Shown here: piece by piece, positions 22,446 to 35,400 of the stretch
Layout: each line of letters starts with the position of its first letter
How positions within the stretch are numbered: position 1 is the stretch's first letter
Source of the DNA: Gibbula magus
Lineage: Eukaryota > Mollusca > Gastropoda > Trochida > Trochidae
Assembly (NCBI GenBank): GCA_936450465.1
Contig: OW388291.1
Location: 85,853,099-85,917,098, forward strand
Reading direction: 5' to 3'
Length of the DNA: 64,000 nucleotides
Translations under genes and position numbers: made by a program
Notes under the pieces: model-generated
What the model saw: only the letters and a program-made list of their open reading frames with translations
Database searches by the model: none
What the model was told of the DNA's origin: nothing

Positions 22446-23257
22446 TATATATCACTGTTTAATAGATTGACATTGTACATAACAAAATACATGTACACTC
22501 AACCGCTGAAACGTCACCATACAAAATGCAAGCTAATTCAATCCGCGAGTGATAAACACAACTGAAACAGAGATACATTTTGTCTTCAGAAGCCAATTGA
22601 ACTAAATATAAACTTCCAAAACATTATCTGTTCATATTTCTGAGAAACGCACGTTTTAAGAAATTGTCTTTTCAAATCTCCTTAAGAAGACGAGATAGGA
22701 GAGTCAAAGAGGGCCCTTTTAAGCTTGGTTTAGGACGTCCTACAGCAATGACGTCTCTTCAAATTTAAATCCATGAAGGTTATTTATGTCGACGTCACAT
22801 TTTGTTAATTAAATATCCACATTCATGAAATGCCAAACAACACCCCAAGTGTATTTGAACAGATATAAAAAAAGGAAAGCATTATACTATGATGTATGAA
22901 ATTGCATGTACCTCTTTTCAAATCACGTCCTAAAAAACCCACTTAAAATCGATTTTCTCCGGCAACAATATTTTGTTTTTTACACTGTTGAAAATGTGAT
23001 GACGTTTCTTTTGCGGTTGAGTGTGTATAATAAACAAAACCACACCGAAATGATTTTAAGAGTTATAATAACTTAAGTAGGATTGAAAACATTGCAAAAA
23101 CTAATAATCACAAGAAATATATATCAAGCTTAAGATAATGGGCAAGGCGAATACGTAAAAGCAACGGAAATTAAAATGAAAAACAAGTTGTTTCTGTTCC
23201 TGATAATAACTTTCACTCATTTAGAATTGTTTTCATGACGAACTGTTTCCTTATTAA
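22446..23257. other. Repeat-derived intergenic sequence
   Basis: No gene. About 22840-23030 matches about 30780-30980 ('aaaatcga.ttt.tcc.g.a..aatattttgt'), and 22560-22660 is an inverted match to the 16.9-kb region. Confidence 0.45.
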
Positions 23258-24106
23258 AGAGCCATCAAGGATGTTAGTGTTTCAAATAAAAAATTATTTG
23301 TGGAACATATACTTATAACGTCAATCGCTAAAGAAATCTTTTATCTACAACATGACATGTGATAAATAATTTTCATATCACGACAATATAATGAAACTTG
23401 GTTTCAAAGAGATGTACCCCCTTCGACTAGCGCGCGCTAAGGGTATCTGACGTCATAAAAACAGAATTCCTTTTATTGCATAAAACGTACTACACAACAT
23501 TCGTTTCCGAAGCGTGAAGGCTCGTCTTTATAGCGCATGTCGCCATAGCAACGTACATGATGCAAGTGGTGCACGTGCTTCTCTTTGCAAGTTAGGCTAC
23601 CCTTGTCATACATTACTGAATGTGATGACTGCTTTGTAAACAATGTTTCTAAATGTCCTGAGAATATACCAATTATAGCCTCTTTAATGTACTTTTATTG
23701 AGATTTTAAACAAATATGACAAATACATATTCATTGATTCAAAAAATTCTAACAAAATACCTAGTTGGTTAATTTTTTGTATTAATATCTGTAGAAAAAA
23801 ATAATTAAATGAAATGGTAGATAAAAAATCGCCAATATTCATATATTTTGGTTTCTTTCATTGCTCATAAACTTTGTAATTCTTTCCTGTCTGTGTATAC
23901 AGTGTGTGAGCTAGACCACAATGCTTTGCGCTTGAAAATAATAGACTTGATCTATCTTTAGACTGGAAAACACCTTTACTAATTAGTGCAATTTCTCTGC
24001 TTATTTTGGGTCGGAAAAATCGGTGATAAAAATTAAGTGTATATATTTCACGGAGACAGATTTTTGACAATTTTCCGATATGTTCATCAACATCCTTGAT
24101 GGCTCT
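23258..24106. mobile_element. Element Y copy 1: 849-bp inverted-repeat element
   Basis: The ends carry an 18-bp perfect inverted repeat, AGAGCCATCAAGGATGTT at 23258-23275 and its reverse complement at 24089-24106. A diverged full copy lies at 36419-37206 with the same internal landmarks ('gataaataattttcatatcac', 'tctctgcttatttt'). No transposase is encoded. The target duplication is not clear. Confidence 0.7.
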
Positions 24107-27100
24107 GTAAGGTCAAACTACCAAATTTCAATGATGAAGAGTCTTATTATGTAACTAAAGAGGTTAAACAAACATCTATTGTACTGTCAAGTAAAGCAAA
24201 GCAATATACAATTTACAAAACAAAAAGCTCCAAAAAGAATTAAATAATAAGAACATAGCGGTTGGTTTTTTCCCCAAATAAACAAACCACGATAATATAG
24301 ACACTAAAGTCATGCTAAAATTGTTGTTATATTGTATGAATATTTAAGCTGTTATGAAAGCTCTTCAGTCGCGTAGACTGTATCTGTTTAAAGAACATTA
24401 CTCATCTTCTTATCATTTGGAAACCTTTCTGAGGCTTCAACTAGATAAATGTTTGATGTCGTCCTTTAAAATGGGGCACGTCACATGACTACGACTGTAA
24501 AGTATTCACACAAGAAGTTATAATGAGTACCCTATAACTTCCACTAATGTGTCTTTTATGAAGTGAACATTTCGGCCAAAACATTTTCCAACTTCAAACC
24601 TGAAAATGAACTTGAAGCTTTATGGTCCCGTTATAAACTTACATAGGATATTGTTTACTAAATAGGTTCCGGATTAATGACTGCCTGTGTATTTAAAACT
24701 TTAAGAGCTTAGACGATACATATTTATCATTTAGCTATATGAATATACATAAAACCACCACACCATATCCATAACTATGAATGTCTATGCAGTTGAAGCG
24801 GTACGCTGTATCAGTAAAACAGGTATCATGGGTTGAAGTCATCCGTAATGTTTTACGCTCAATCAACTCCGAATCATTTAACACACAGGCTGCTATGTCT
24901 TCTTTCGATCAACATATTGGTGATTTCTTTGTGATGATGATATAAACCACCGCTAGATATAGGGTCAAGTCCTTGAACAGCTGTCCTGGGGTGCTTTCAC
25001 AAAGCAACCTTCAGTTAACTTAAGTTAACTTAAGTTATTATTGAATGAAGGTATCCATAGGGAGTAGGGTCAGCCTAACTAGTGCTTCCTGGCTCGTTTG
25101 TGTATCGGCCGTTCTGATGAAAACCGAATGTTTTCTAATAATGTAATCTTATATCATAGTTTGAAACAACCGTGTTAAAACCATTTGTATTGATTTGACA
25201 CTAGGGTAGGATATGATGCAATATTATAGTTTGTATATCGATGTTGTACACACAGACGAAAAAGAAGAAGAAAATATTGTGATTTAAACAATGTATCACG
25301 ATACCAATTCAGGAAACAAGAATTCCATATACATGTCAAACATTATACAATCATGGCATTCAATAAACCAAAAACAAAATTAAAAACCGTTCAGATATTG
25401 AGATGTATCCTCGGACATGAAAACATCAAAGAAATAAGCAAATTCCGGGATAATATATCTCAGACTTGTTGGAAGTGAACTGGCAAAATCAAAAGAACAA
25501 TGTGAAAAAATCACTGTCTAGCTAATCGTAAAACACCTGGTGTTCTTGAGAATGATATACATGTACCGTTTATTTGAAGGCCAGTAAATGCAAACATAAC
25601 ATGGAATAACATCATTCATCAAAGTAATGTTCAAACTAAATACAAACGAAGTGCAATACATATGTAAATCGTTGTCAGTTATAGAACTTGTAGATCAGTG
25701 CAGACTTTTTTTTAGTACGGGACACACGGGAAAACTCTCTATATTAAAAATATCGATAACAAAGCACGTTATGCGTGGGTATGCTACAACAATGGGCCAT
25801 TTGTATTGCAGCTCATCATGTGTTTTATCAAAGGTTGAAGCCGTCGCCAAATTCTTAATTTATAATCTTCATTGGACAAAGTGTTTGTTTCCCTTGCAAT
25901 TTCTAGCAATTATATTGGCAGAAATATGGGTAAAATGTCAATTAACCCCTTTTAGAGAGTCAAATATTTACCTCATTTCCACCAACTTTTCTCTTAAAAC
26001 TCTTGCATAATTGGTGAATATGTCTAACTCATTCATTGTTGAAAATACTGTTGGAAATGCCTAAACCTCCTTACTTTACAACATGCATTATACATGCAAC
26101 AAATCATTCTTCTTAACAAAGCTTAAAGCAATGTATGATATACAATTGCAAGTACAGAGCATTAAGCCAGCTCCAGGGCTTGCTTGTTGTGCTATATGCA
26201 CGGGGGATAAAAACTCTTATTAACTTTACTAACTTCAGCTCTCTTCTAAATAACTATGTCACACTTATTCCTGGCCAATACGGAATATATACTGCTACTG
26301 ATAAACTCGCTTGTATTATAAGTGTGCAGAGACATACTGTTATTCGGAAAAATGAGCTTCTTAGCATTGCTCGCTTCTGGAGAGAACCTCCATATTTGAG
26401 GACGGAGGGCTTCAAGAGCCATTGTACACTTTTCAGTGTCCACGTAACACGGTTTTTATTCTTAAAAATGGATTCCAGTGCCTATTGGTTTGACTGATTT
26501 GGGAGAAGAGGTTTACAGGCATAATGTGCCCTTGTTTGAGATGAAGGATCGGGACTTAATGTGACCCTTCCTTCTCTTTCGAGTTGAAAATGTAAAAAAA
26601 TAACGCCTCATATCCCGGACGAGCTTAAAGCAACAATAAGATATCGTACAATGGGGTACTATAACTATTATATAATATGTATTATATTATATAATTCCAT
26701 AGCTTATTGCATGATCACTAAAATTGTTACAAACACAATAAGTATAAAGTTCATGGATATAGCGTGCAATGTATTTTCAATATGTATGATGAGTGGACGT
26801 TTTTATGTATTGTACAGAATAGGTTACAGGTCAAGCAAGCCTTACAATGGATACACTAGATAAGAATCTTGTGTATATTATGCAAATACAAATATACGCA
26901 CGGTGTATTTTATATACACAGATGGAACTTATGCACTTATGTACATATCTATCAAACTACTTATTTGATGTGTTGGATTACGTCAAGAAAACGGAGACAC
27001 CATCGGGTTGATCAGTTGCATACAAATGTTACAACTTCCATGTCAGCCATCACAATGTATCCCATTATATAATACGAAGATAGCAGGGTGATGGACAATA

Positions 27101-28877
27101 CAGCAGCAGCTAGGGTCCTCTGAAGGACAAAGACACACATCCATCTCACTCACACATAAATTAGTTGATGCTGACCCTGGCTCCCTCTACCCTGGGGGTG
27201 ACCCTAGAGTACAGGGGGCCGGGGACACTCAGGGTATGACCATCCCTTCATCTCTCAGTCACTCCAGTCAGCTTGCTTAAGTGTCAACATGAACTGAATA
27301 AATTGATATATTGTTTTTGATGTTTAAATTGTTGAAATATCACAAGAATTAACTATCGAAAGTTTTAAAAATGTATCTATAAACATTATAATTGGGGACA
27401 ATTTAAATATATTATATTACTTTCCGTTTATTCTTTAATTATGTTAATGTTAGTTAACTAATCAATCAATCAATCAAAAGATTGAATTTAGCAATATATT
27501 ATGCAACTATATACTATGTTATAAGAAAAATATCTTTAGTCGTGTATTCCTTTTATGGATATAGTTACATATAGTCATACAGAGTGTATGTTACCTTGCT
27601 TGATGACTAATTTCTGTCATTCACAGATTCACACAATGATTGGCATGAACTAAATCACACACATTCCCCCTTTGGTTCTCCAGGGACTCCCGACCAGCCA
27701 GGCAGGTAACAGCTTAGTTAGCCAGCTGGATGTTTGGTGGCCATCTGCCTCAGATTTATAACATACTACTCGCACGAAATGATTCTATTCTGATCTTCCG
27801 TTGATCATTCTGAATTGAACATGTACATTTACAAGTGTTTTGCTGTTGAAAAGTCAAGGTTTTTGTTTTCTATGGTTCTATTTTCGTATGATTACGAAAT
27901 GCGCCTGAGCAGTTCTTTACTTTTGGTTTAGTTTCGTGTTGCCTTCATGTACATTCCTTCCTGTAAGTTATTCGAAATCTTGTGTTGTTGTTGTTTAAAT
28001 CACATACTTGTTGTTAATCTACTGCAACCATCAGGCGAGTAGTATGTATATACTTGCCATCCCGTCCCTTATACCTATCAGTGCTTAGCATATGTCATAT
28101 GTCAGATAATGACCTGGTTCAATTCGGGCATACAATGCATTTGGCAATATTGTATCATTTTCTACATATTCAGCACAGAACTTAAAAATATCACAAATGT
28201 AAATATTCGCCAATGTGTACAACATGCATATTAAACAACAGTAGGAGAGAGATCTCATCAGAGCCTCTTGAAAACATCATGATCATGAATAGTGTGAACA
28301 ATAATGATGAGCGTCATTGTTAAAATGATTTAAGAAGTTCTAACCTTCCATCACCAGGTGAATACATGTGGCGGAGGAGTGTACACAATGTGAGTATGAA
28401 ATGTAGTACATATACGAGCTATAATATTGCATCACATATCAATTGTAAACATTCTGGAATTGTCTGATGTTACTTACGTCTTAGCTCTCTTGAACAAGTT
28501 ACCAGATACCACTCATCATACCAGAGGAGTTATTTGGAGACTTGGAGACTTGGAGACTTGGAGACTAGTACATTATTGTACTAAGCAAGCATTGATATTT
28601 CATTAATTGCCTTTCACATTAGAAACACGAGTCACCAGACCAAAGCATTAGTCAATCAACCTTAGCTGCTCTTTCCCCTACTCCGCCTTTCATCTTTCTA
28701 ACCAGCACGGTGTCATAAGAGAAATGTATGTTGCGAACTCTCAAATTTACGAATAACATGAGGAACAACCATTGGCCAAACTATCTTGAACCAATTATGG
28801 TTTTCCTTGGTTTCCCACCAACCCTGTCATCTACCATATCTCCCTCTCTGATTCCCGCCCACCAATAGGACCCATCC
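24107..28877. other. Long stretch with no supported gene
   Basis: Nothing coding is convincing; the 127-codon and 120-codon plus-strand frames at 25627 and 26135 match no family I recognise. Noted: a tandem 'AACTTAAGTT' palindrome at about 25015-25037, and a triple 'gagacttg' repeat at 28538-28563. The TRAF3 3' untranslated region should lie just left of 28878. I see no clear AATAAA on the minus strand in the nearest 300 bp. Confidence 0.45.
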
Positions 28878-29455
28878 TTACACGGTCCTGAGGTTTGCGG
28901 TCTCAACAGCCAACTTGATGAAGATGGTGTCGTCCTTCAAATAGTTGCTGGCCGGATTCTCCAACACCGCATGGCTGACGAACAATGGACACCCAGAGGC
29001 GATGTTCATCTCTGTCTGGGGCTTACGGAAGCTACTGCTGCTGGGGTCAGGATGGAAGTGGTCGCTCAGATTACGTCGTTCCACACCTTGGTCCAGTAGA
29101 TAGAGGGTCACCTTCTGTCCAAACGGCCAGGGTAAGAGAGAATCATATTCACCACGCATGATGACAAAGAAGAGAGATACATGTGTCGTCTTGCCCATGC
29201 CGTCCCCGTTGAGGTAGACGCGGGCACACATCTTGTAGCCGTACTTGTGTGTGTAGAAGGGCTGGCTGTAGAGAGACAGAGTCCGTCCACTCACCGCCTC
29301 CTGTTTGCGTCGTGTGTAGTCTCTGATCTTCCACAGCAGCACCCCGTCGTAGCTGGCAGTCTCCAGGATCTGGAACCTCAGGTCCATCTCCGCTATCCGT
29401 ACGTCGTGGATTCCGATCTGGCGGTCGTGTGCGGCAAGCTGAGTTGTCATAGTGT
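28878..29455 (-). CDS. TRAF3: TRAF3-like exon 9 (MATH/TRAF-C domain and stop)
   Basis: Encodes residues 375-566. After the end of the coil (IGIHDVRIAEMDLRFQILET) comes the MATH domain from about residue 410: GVLLWKIRDYTRRK, LYSQPFYTHKYGYKMCARVY, LNGDGMGKTTHVSLFFVIMR, GEYDSLLPWPFGQKVTLYLL and ASGCPLFVSHAVLENPASNY. This domain binds receptor and adaptor peptides. Acceptor AATTGCAG; the two starting bases complete the phase-1 codon from exon 8. TAA follows NLRTV. The plus-strand 109-codon frame is a shadow of this exon. Confidence 0.96.
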
Positions 29456-32400
29456 CTGCAATTCAAAGTATGTCAAAGGCGTCGCATATAACAGCTTCTC
29501 AATAACCTGATTACAATTTAAGTGATTTGGTTATCATTACAAGGTACCAGAAGCTCAGTGAACTAGGACACAGATTCACAGCTTGTAACACTGAAATCTA
29601 TGAGGTTTTGACTACGGTATTTGTTTGACTATGTGAATAATAATATTGAATCCCAGTCAGTGAAAATGACTACGTGCGTATGAATCTCACTGTTACAAAT
29701 TACCCTTATTATGACCCCCTCCACCCCGCCCCTTTTATTTCAATGGTAACAATTATGATTTGTTTTTGTCTCTTTGAAAGGTAGGGTTTGTTTCCGAAGG
29801 CACGACATGTTCTTTATATGTCGAGCATCTGAACATTTATGTACAGGTAATTGTGTTCTTGAAAAACACACGTATTTCATAAATTCTTTTAGGTATAAAC
29901 TCTTAACCATCATGTTGCTTTATGCACCAAGTCTTTAAATTTCTGCAGAATAGTTGCTGTCCAACTTCATTTTACAACGTGGCTGAATTTTATCTCAAAC
30001 AAGGTCTGGGGTAAAAAGTAAGATGCATTATGAGGGTAAAGGCCAAATACGAATGTTTGGGTTGATTTGGACATTTGAGTCGTTGCTTGCCAGTCGGCGC
30101 CTTGTGCAGTAAGCCTAACATTTGATTGTTACATAAACCTGTATTTCGACACACGTCTATGTAATTGCCCATAGAGCATTGTGCAAACTTGAAATGTGTT
30201 TGGTGTTTCCTCGTCAAGGAAATGAAACATATCATACATACCGGCCATGTTAGAAAGACTGCCAAATCTCCCGCTGACCTGTCCCCCCTCTGTGATCTGC
30301 ACCTGGTTCTGCAGCTCCTCCACACGCTGTCTGAGTGACTGTAGGTCCCGACTCTGCTGCTCCAGGACTTCTCTCCGGGGTAGGCCATCGAACCGACGCT
30401 CTATCTTGATCACCCGCTCGAATAGACCCACTTGTTTCAGCTGTGAATGGGAATAAAATGTTCATTATGGCATAATTCAACCTACTAAATAAAACAAGTA
30501 ACCATTAAAAGGCCATGTATTGGAAATGCGCAAATTATAATGGAGATCTGTAGTGAAAGAAGTGAAAGACAAACTTATGAATAATGGATATCGTATAATA
30601 AATTCCACACTCCTTTGTTTGATTTTGTATTTCATTTTACATGCATGCGTCAACAATCCGAGAAAGGTACAGTATGCCGACAACATATTATACTAACATA
30701 ATTTCCATATTTAATAACATTTCATCTTAAATACCAAACATTATCTCCTGAAAATCCCTTTGAAATAGCAATTTCAGCACACCATTTGTGTTTGAAAAGA
30801 TATAAAATATTAAGTATCATATTCTCATGAATGACATTTTGTACATCTCTTTACGAGGTATATCCGCGTAACAGCCAGCCATTCAAAATCGACTTTATCC
30901 AGAAGAAATATTTTGTGTTTGACTCTGTTGAAAACTTGTATCGTTTCTTTTGCCTCTCGGTGTATACCGTTGTCATTTATGAATTCTAGTTTTAAATCCC
31001 TTTCCTTAAAACAACAAGTGTTTGCCACTATAACATGGCAATGTCACCCGGTGATTCAAGTAAACATTTTTCCAGTTTTCATCATTTAGCCAAAGGTGGT
31101 TCTTTATGAATTGCATTTCTGGTAAAACGTGTAATAATATTCAACACATTTGAAGACGCCGGGATAAAAGCCTACCATCGTCTGTCTTTTCCCATGTTTG
31201 TATTATCTCTGGCTTTGTTTTTCACCTTTCACTGCTATCGTTTTAATGTTGTTTCCCCCCTTATTCATTCGCCAAGTTCGTCCCTAACTTGTTATTTGAG
31301 TTGGTTCGTTTTATTTTCTGATAAAGGCTTTACATGTATTAATAATTGCTAGTTAGCATTGTCTTATTTGTCTTATTTTTGGGGGGTTTATATAATGTTT
31401 TTCTATTGATCTTTGTTTTCCGATGGTTTTCTTTTAATTTTGCAAATTATGTTAGTTGTTGACTGTCTATGTGACTATATGTATGATAATTTGTCATCGT
31501 AAATCTTCCTTACATATGCACGGTTCAGCATCATTACGTCCACTGCCTTGTTTACGAGTCTCTTAAATGGAGTGATGTCTGGGTAGAGCAAACTTCAGGA
31601 AGAATCATTTCAAGTGAAGTCTACCGTATGTCTTTCTAAACAGTGTACGGAAGCCTTTCTTTCTATCCCCGTCATCAATTATACTTTAAGGTACTGTGAT
31701 GGTTTGTGAATGACGAAAGAAGGATATTATGCTTTCCCTTTGGAAAATTACGGTTTAGTGTGGTGTTTATTTTTTTCATTTACAATGTATATCATTGTGA
31801 GGTCACATAAATTGGCACCACCATGTTTAATTGTTTATAGATGTACCTGCTATGTTGTAGCATTAATATGGTGGACACATTTTCAAAGGTAAGAAAGGCA
31901 TTAAGATTTAGAGGAAGATCTTCATTTTCACTTCGTGATAGTCTTTTTTTCTAAAATAGTAAAATGCTTATTTTCAATGCGTGTAGTCTTCTTGGAGTAA
32001 AATGCTGGTCTTCACTGTGTGATATTTTTTTTAGATTAAAATGATTATTTTCAGTGCGTGTAGTTTCCCTGGAGTAAAATGCTGATTTCTTACTGCTTGA
32101 TACTCTATTAAGAGTAATATCCTTAATGTCGATGCATGTAGTCTTCTTGCAGTAAAATGTTGATTTTCAACAATCGTTTTAAAGTAAACTGTTTATTTTC
32201 GATGTGGACAATGTTCTTGGAGTAAAATGCACGTTTTCAATGTGTGGTAATATTATTAGAGTAAAATGCTTATTTGCAGTGTGCAAAGTTTTCATGGAGT
32301 AAAAATGCTGGTTTTCACTGGTTGAAGTTTGTTAAGACTAGTGTAAAATGCTGATTGTGAATGTATGTAGTCTTTTTTAAGTTAAAGTATAGTTTTCACT

Positions 32401-35400
32401 GCATGATAATCTTTTTAGAGCAAAATATTAGTGTCAATGCGTGTAGTCTTCTTAAAGTAAAATGCAAGTTTTCACTGAGTGATAGTCCTTTAAGAGTAAA
32501 ATTATTATTTCCAGTGCGTGCAGTCTTCTTGGAGTAAAATGCCGGTTTTCACTGCTTGAAAGTCTTTTGTAGAGTAAAATTTAAATCTCAAACAAGGTTC
32601 AACATTTTGTTTTTACGAAACTTGGTATATGGTTAGTCTTTAGTGGTGAAGTGGTGCCTTTTGCTACTGATGTTTAGCTCATCAGGCCTGCTATAGATTT
32701 TAAAGGTATGTTTAAGAGCTTTCTAACCCAGTCATTGTTATTTCTCATAATAAATATTCTAACTGTACTGTATTGTTGTTTTCCTTCACTAACAAATAAC
32801 AAGTCCAGCCCTTCAAATCGCAAAGCCCGCAAGTGTATTACTGTGGAGAGGAGCCATTTAATGTAATCTGAGCCACTAACATAATCTTACCTGTCCAGAC
32901 TTGGTTTCAACCTTCCCTGTTCTCCCTCCCCCCAGCCTGGGTATTCACTTTGATTATTTGTCTCCCCCACTCCCTATCCCGTCCCCTTCTCCCTCCCTGC
33001 TCTCCATTTCCCTGGTTATGTAATTTGGTACAAACAGTGCAGGCAGATGTTTGGTATTGTGACTAATAATACTGTGAATTCAGCTATCAAATGACCCTTG
33101 TAGCATAATAAATACCTGGGTGACAATACTTTAATCCAAGACATTAGCAAGTTACCTCTTCTATTGCAGTGTGTGTTTGTTGTATAACATGGTATATATG
33201 GTACCATGTGACAGTAAAAATAATTGTATGATATCATATGAAAAAAATATTAACTTACAAGGTAATGTTTCACTGCATTTGATTAATATGCAGTGTTACA
33301 AGTTTGGTCACTTGATGTCAGAAAACAAGTATTGTTATGTTGAGAACAGAAGGTGAATATTGTGGGGTTTTTTTATTATTAATTTTATGCTATTCCATTC
33401 TTCCTAATCCACTGATCAAATTTTAGTATGGGTCTTTTAACCAAAAGTCACTATTTATAGCAAAATGTACCTTTGAAATCTCACACATATAGGGTGTGCA
33501 ACACTTTCTTGTTACTTTTAAGCTTATAAGGAAACCTGAATTAAAAGTAAAACATGTTGAACTTGTCCAAACCATAATTTTTTTTTAAGTGATTGAATAT
33601 TATTTGATATTTTAGATTTGTCCTTACATGTGTATGGTAGTACCTGTTGAGCTGCAGAGCTCATGGCTCTATTTTCATATTTGGCATCAATTTGAACCAA
33701 TAGCTTTTGGGGGATAGGGACCCTTTTTTCTCAAAATATGTGCAGTATTTTTTTAAAAACGAAACTTGGTACATGCTTAGATCTAGTGTCATAATAGTGG
33801 CTTTTTCTACTTTGATTATTCTGACTTTTAAAGTTTTTAGTTTCCATGGAAAAAATTTAAACTTAGTGCATATTGGGGGACTTTTTCTGGCCTCTATCTC
33901 AAAATCCATGTAGTATTATTTTATGAGACTTGGTATGTGATTAGACCTTGTGGTGTCCGTCCGTCCGTCCCTAAAATGGTACTTCTGTTCTGAAATCAAC
34001 CTCTTTCCGCAGTTTTTTTTATCAATATTTCTGAATCTTTACACATGCTTTGGATATACATCGGTGATACGCATGTGCTTTTTTGGGACCAATCGGATTA
34101 ATTGTTTTCAGAGTTATGGACCTTGACTAAGAGCACTCAGCTTTCCAACTTGAGACTGACAGGGCCTGTTTCTGAAATCAACTCCTTCCACAGTTTTTGA
34201 TCAATCTTTCTGAATCTTTACACATGTTTTGGATATACATCATTGATACGCTTGTGCTTTTTTGGAAACTGATCGGATAAATGTTTTCAGAGTTATGGTA
34301 CTGAACTTAGATCGCTCAGTTTTCCGATTTCAGACTGACAGTAACTTTTAATTCGTCAGCATTTGAAAATTTTATGTTTCCAATATTACACACTGAGGTT
34401 AAAACCTTTGACCTTGTGACCTTGACCATGATGTAGGATCCATTTCATGAGAAACTTAACCATAATATTTAATTGAGTGGTGATAGGCCTTCGATATTTG
34501 ACATGCTTATTTATGTTTAATAGGTCATTAGATTACCTTTACATTTAAACTGCTTATTTGGAGGATAAGGAACCCCGGGGTTCTTGTACTTTCAGAGTAC
34601 TCTTGTAAGAGCAAGATGTTGATTTTCAGAGAATGTTATAGTGGATTGATAGCGATTATCTAACTAAATGCAAATCGATTGTTCGATATTACGCTAAAAA
34701 ACCTGTTGATCTAAATTCATTTAGATTGTGGTGGTTATTATTGCTATTTTAAGCTTTTTAGGAAAACGTGTTGAACTTTGTAAATTTCTTCAAACCATTA
34801 AAACACATGAATGATTGAATATTATTTAATGTGTTAGATTTGTCCTTATATATCTACATTGTATGTGGCAGAACCTGATGAGCTGCAGAGCCTATATATA
34901 TATGGCTCTATTTTTATACTTTCTCTGGTTTCCATGGAAATAGTTTGAACTAAGAGCATATTGGGGATAAGGACCTTTTCCGGGGTTTTTTTCATCCCAA
35001 AATCTATGCAGTATTTGTTGTTTTTTTAAGAAACTTGGTGCATGATAGATCTAGATTTTTCTACTTTGATTATTCTGACTTTTATATATATTTTTTTTCT
35101 TCCATGGAAACAATTTAAACTTAGTGCATATTGGGGGTAGGGACTTTTTTGGTCTCTATCTCAATATCTATGTAGTATTATTTTATGAGACTTGGTATGT
35201 GGTTAGACCTTGTGGTGCCTTTTGCTATTTAAATTATTTTGATTTTTTTAATTTATATTCTCTGGTTACAATGGAAACAATTTGCAAATAGTGGTTATTG
35301 ACGTGTTCCTTCCTTTTACAAAATCTATTCAGTATTATTTAATGAGATTTGGTGTTTAGACTTAAAGATGGAATGGTACCATCACTTTTGCTACTTAAAT

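Noticed and set aside
25627..26497. 127- and 120-codon plus-strand frames
   Set aside because: No recognisable domain, no splice or promoter context, and composition like that of non-coding neighbours.
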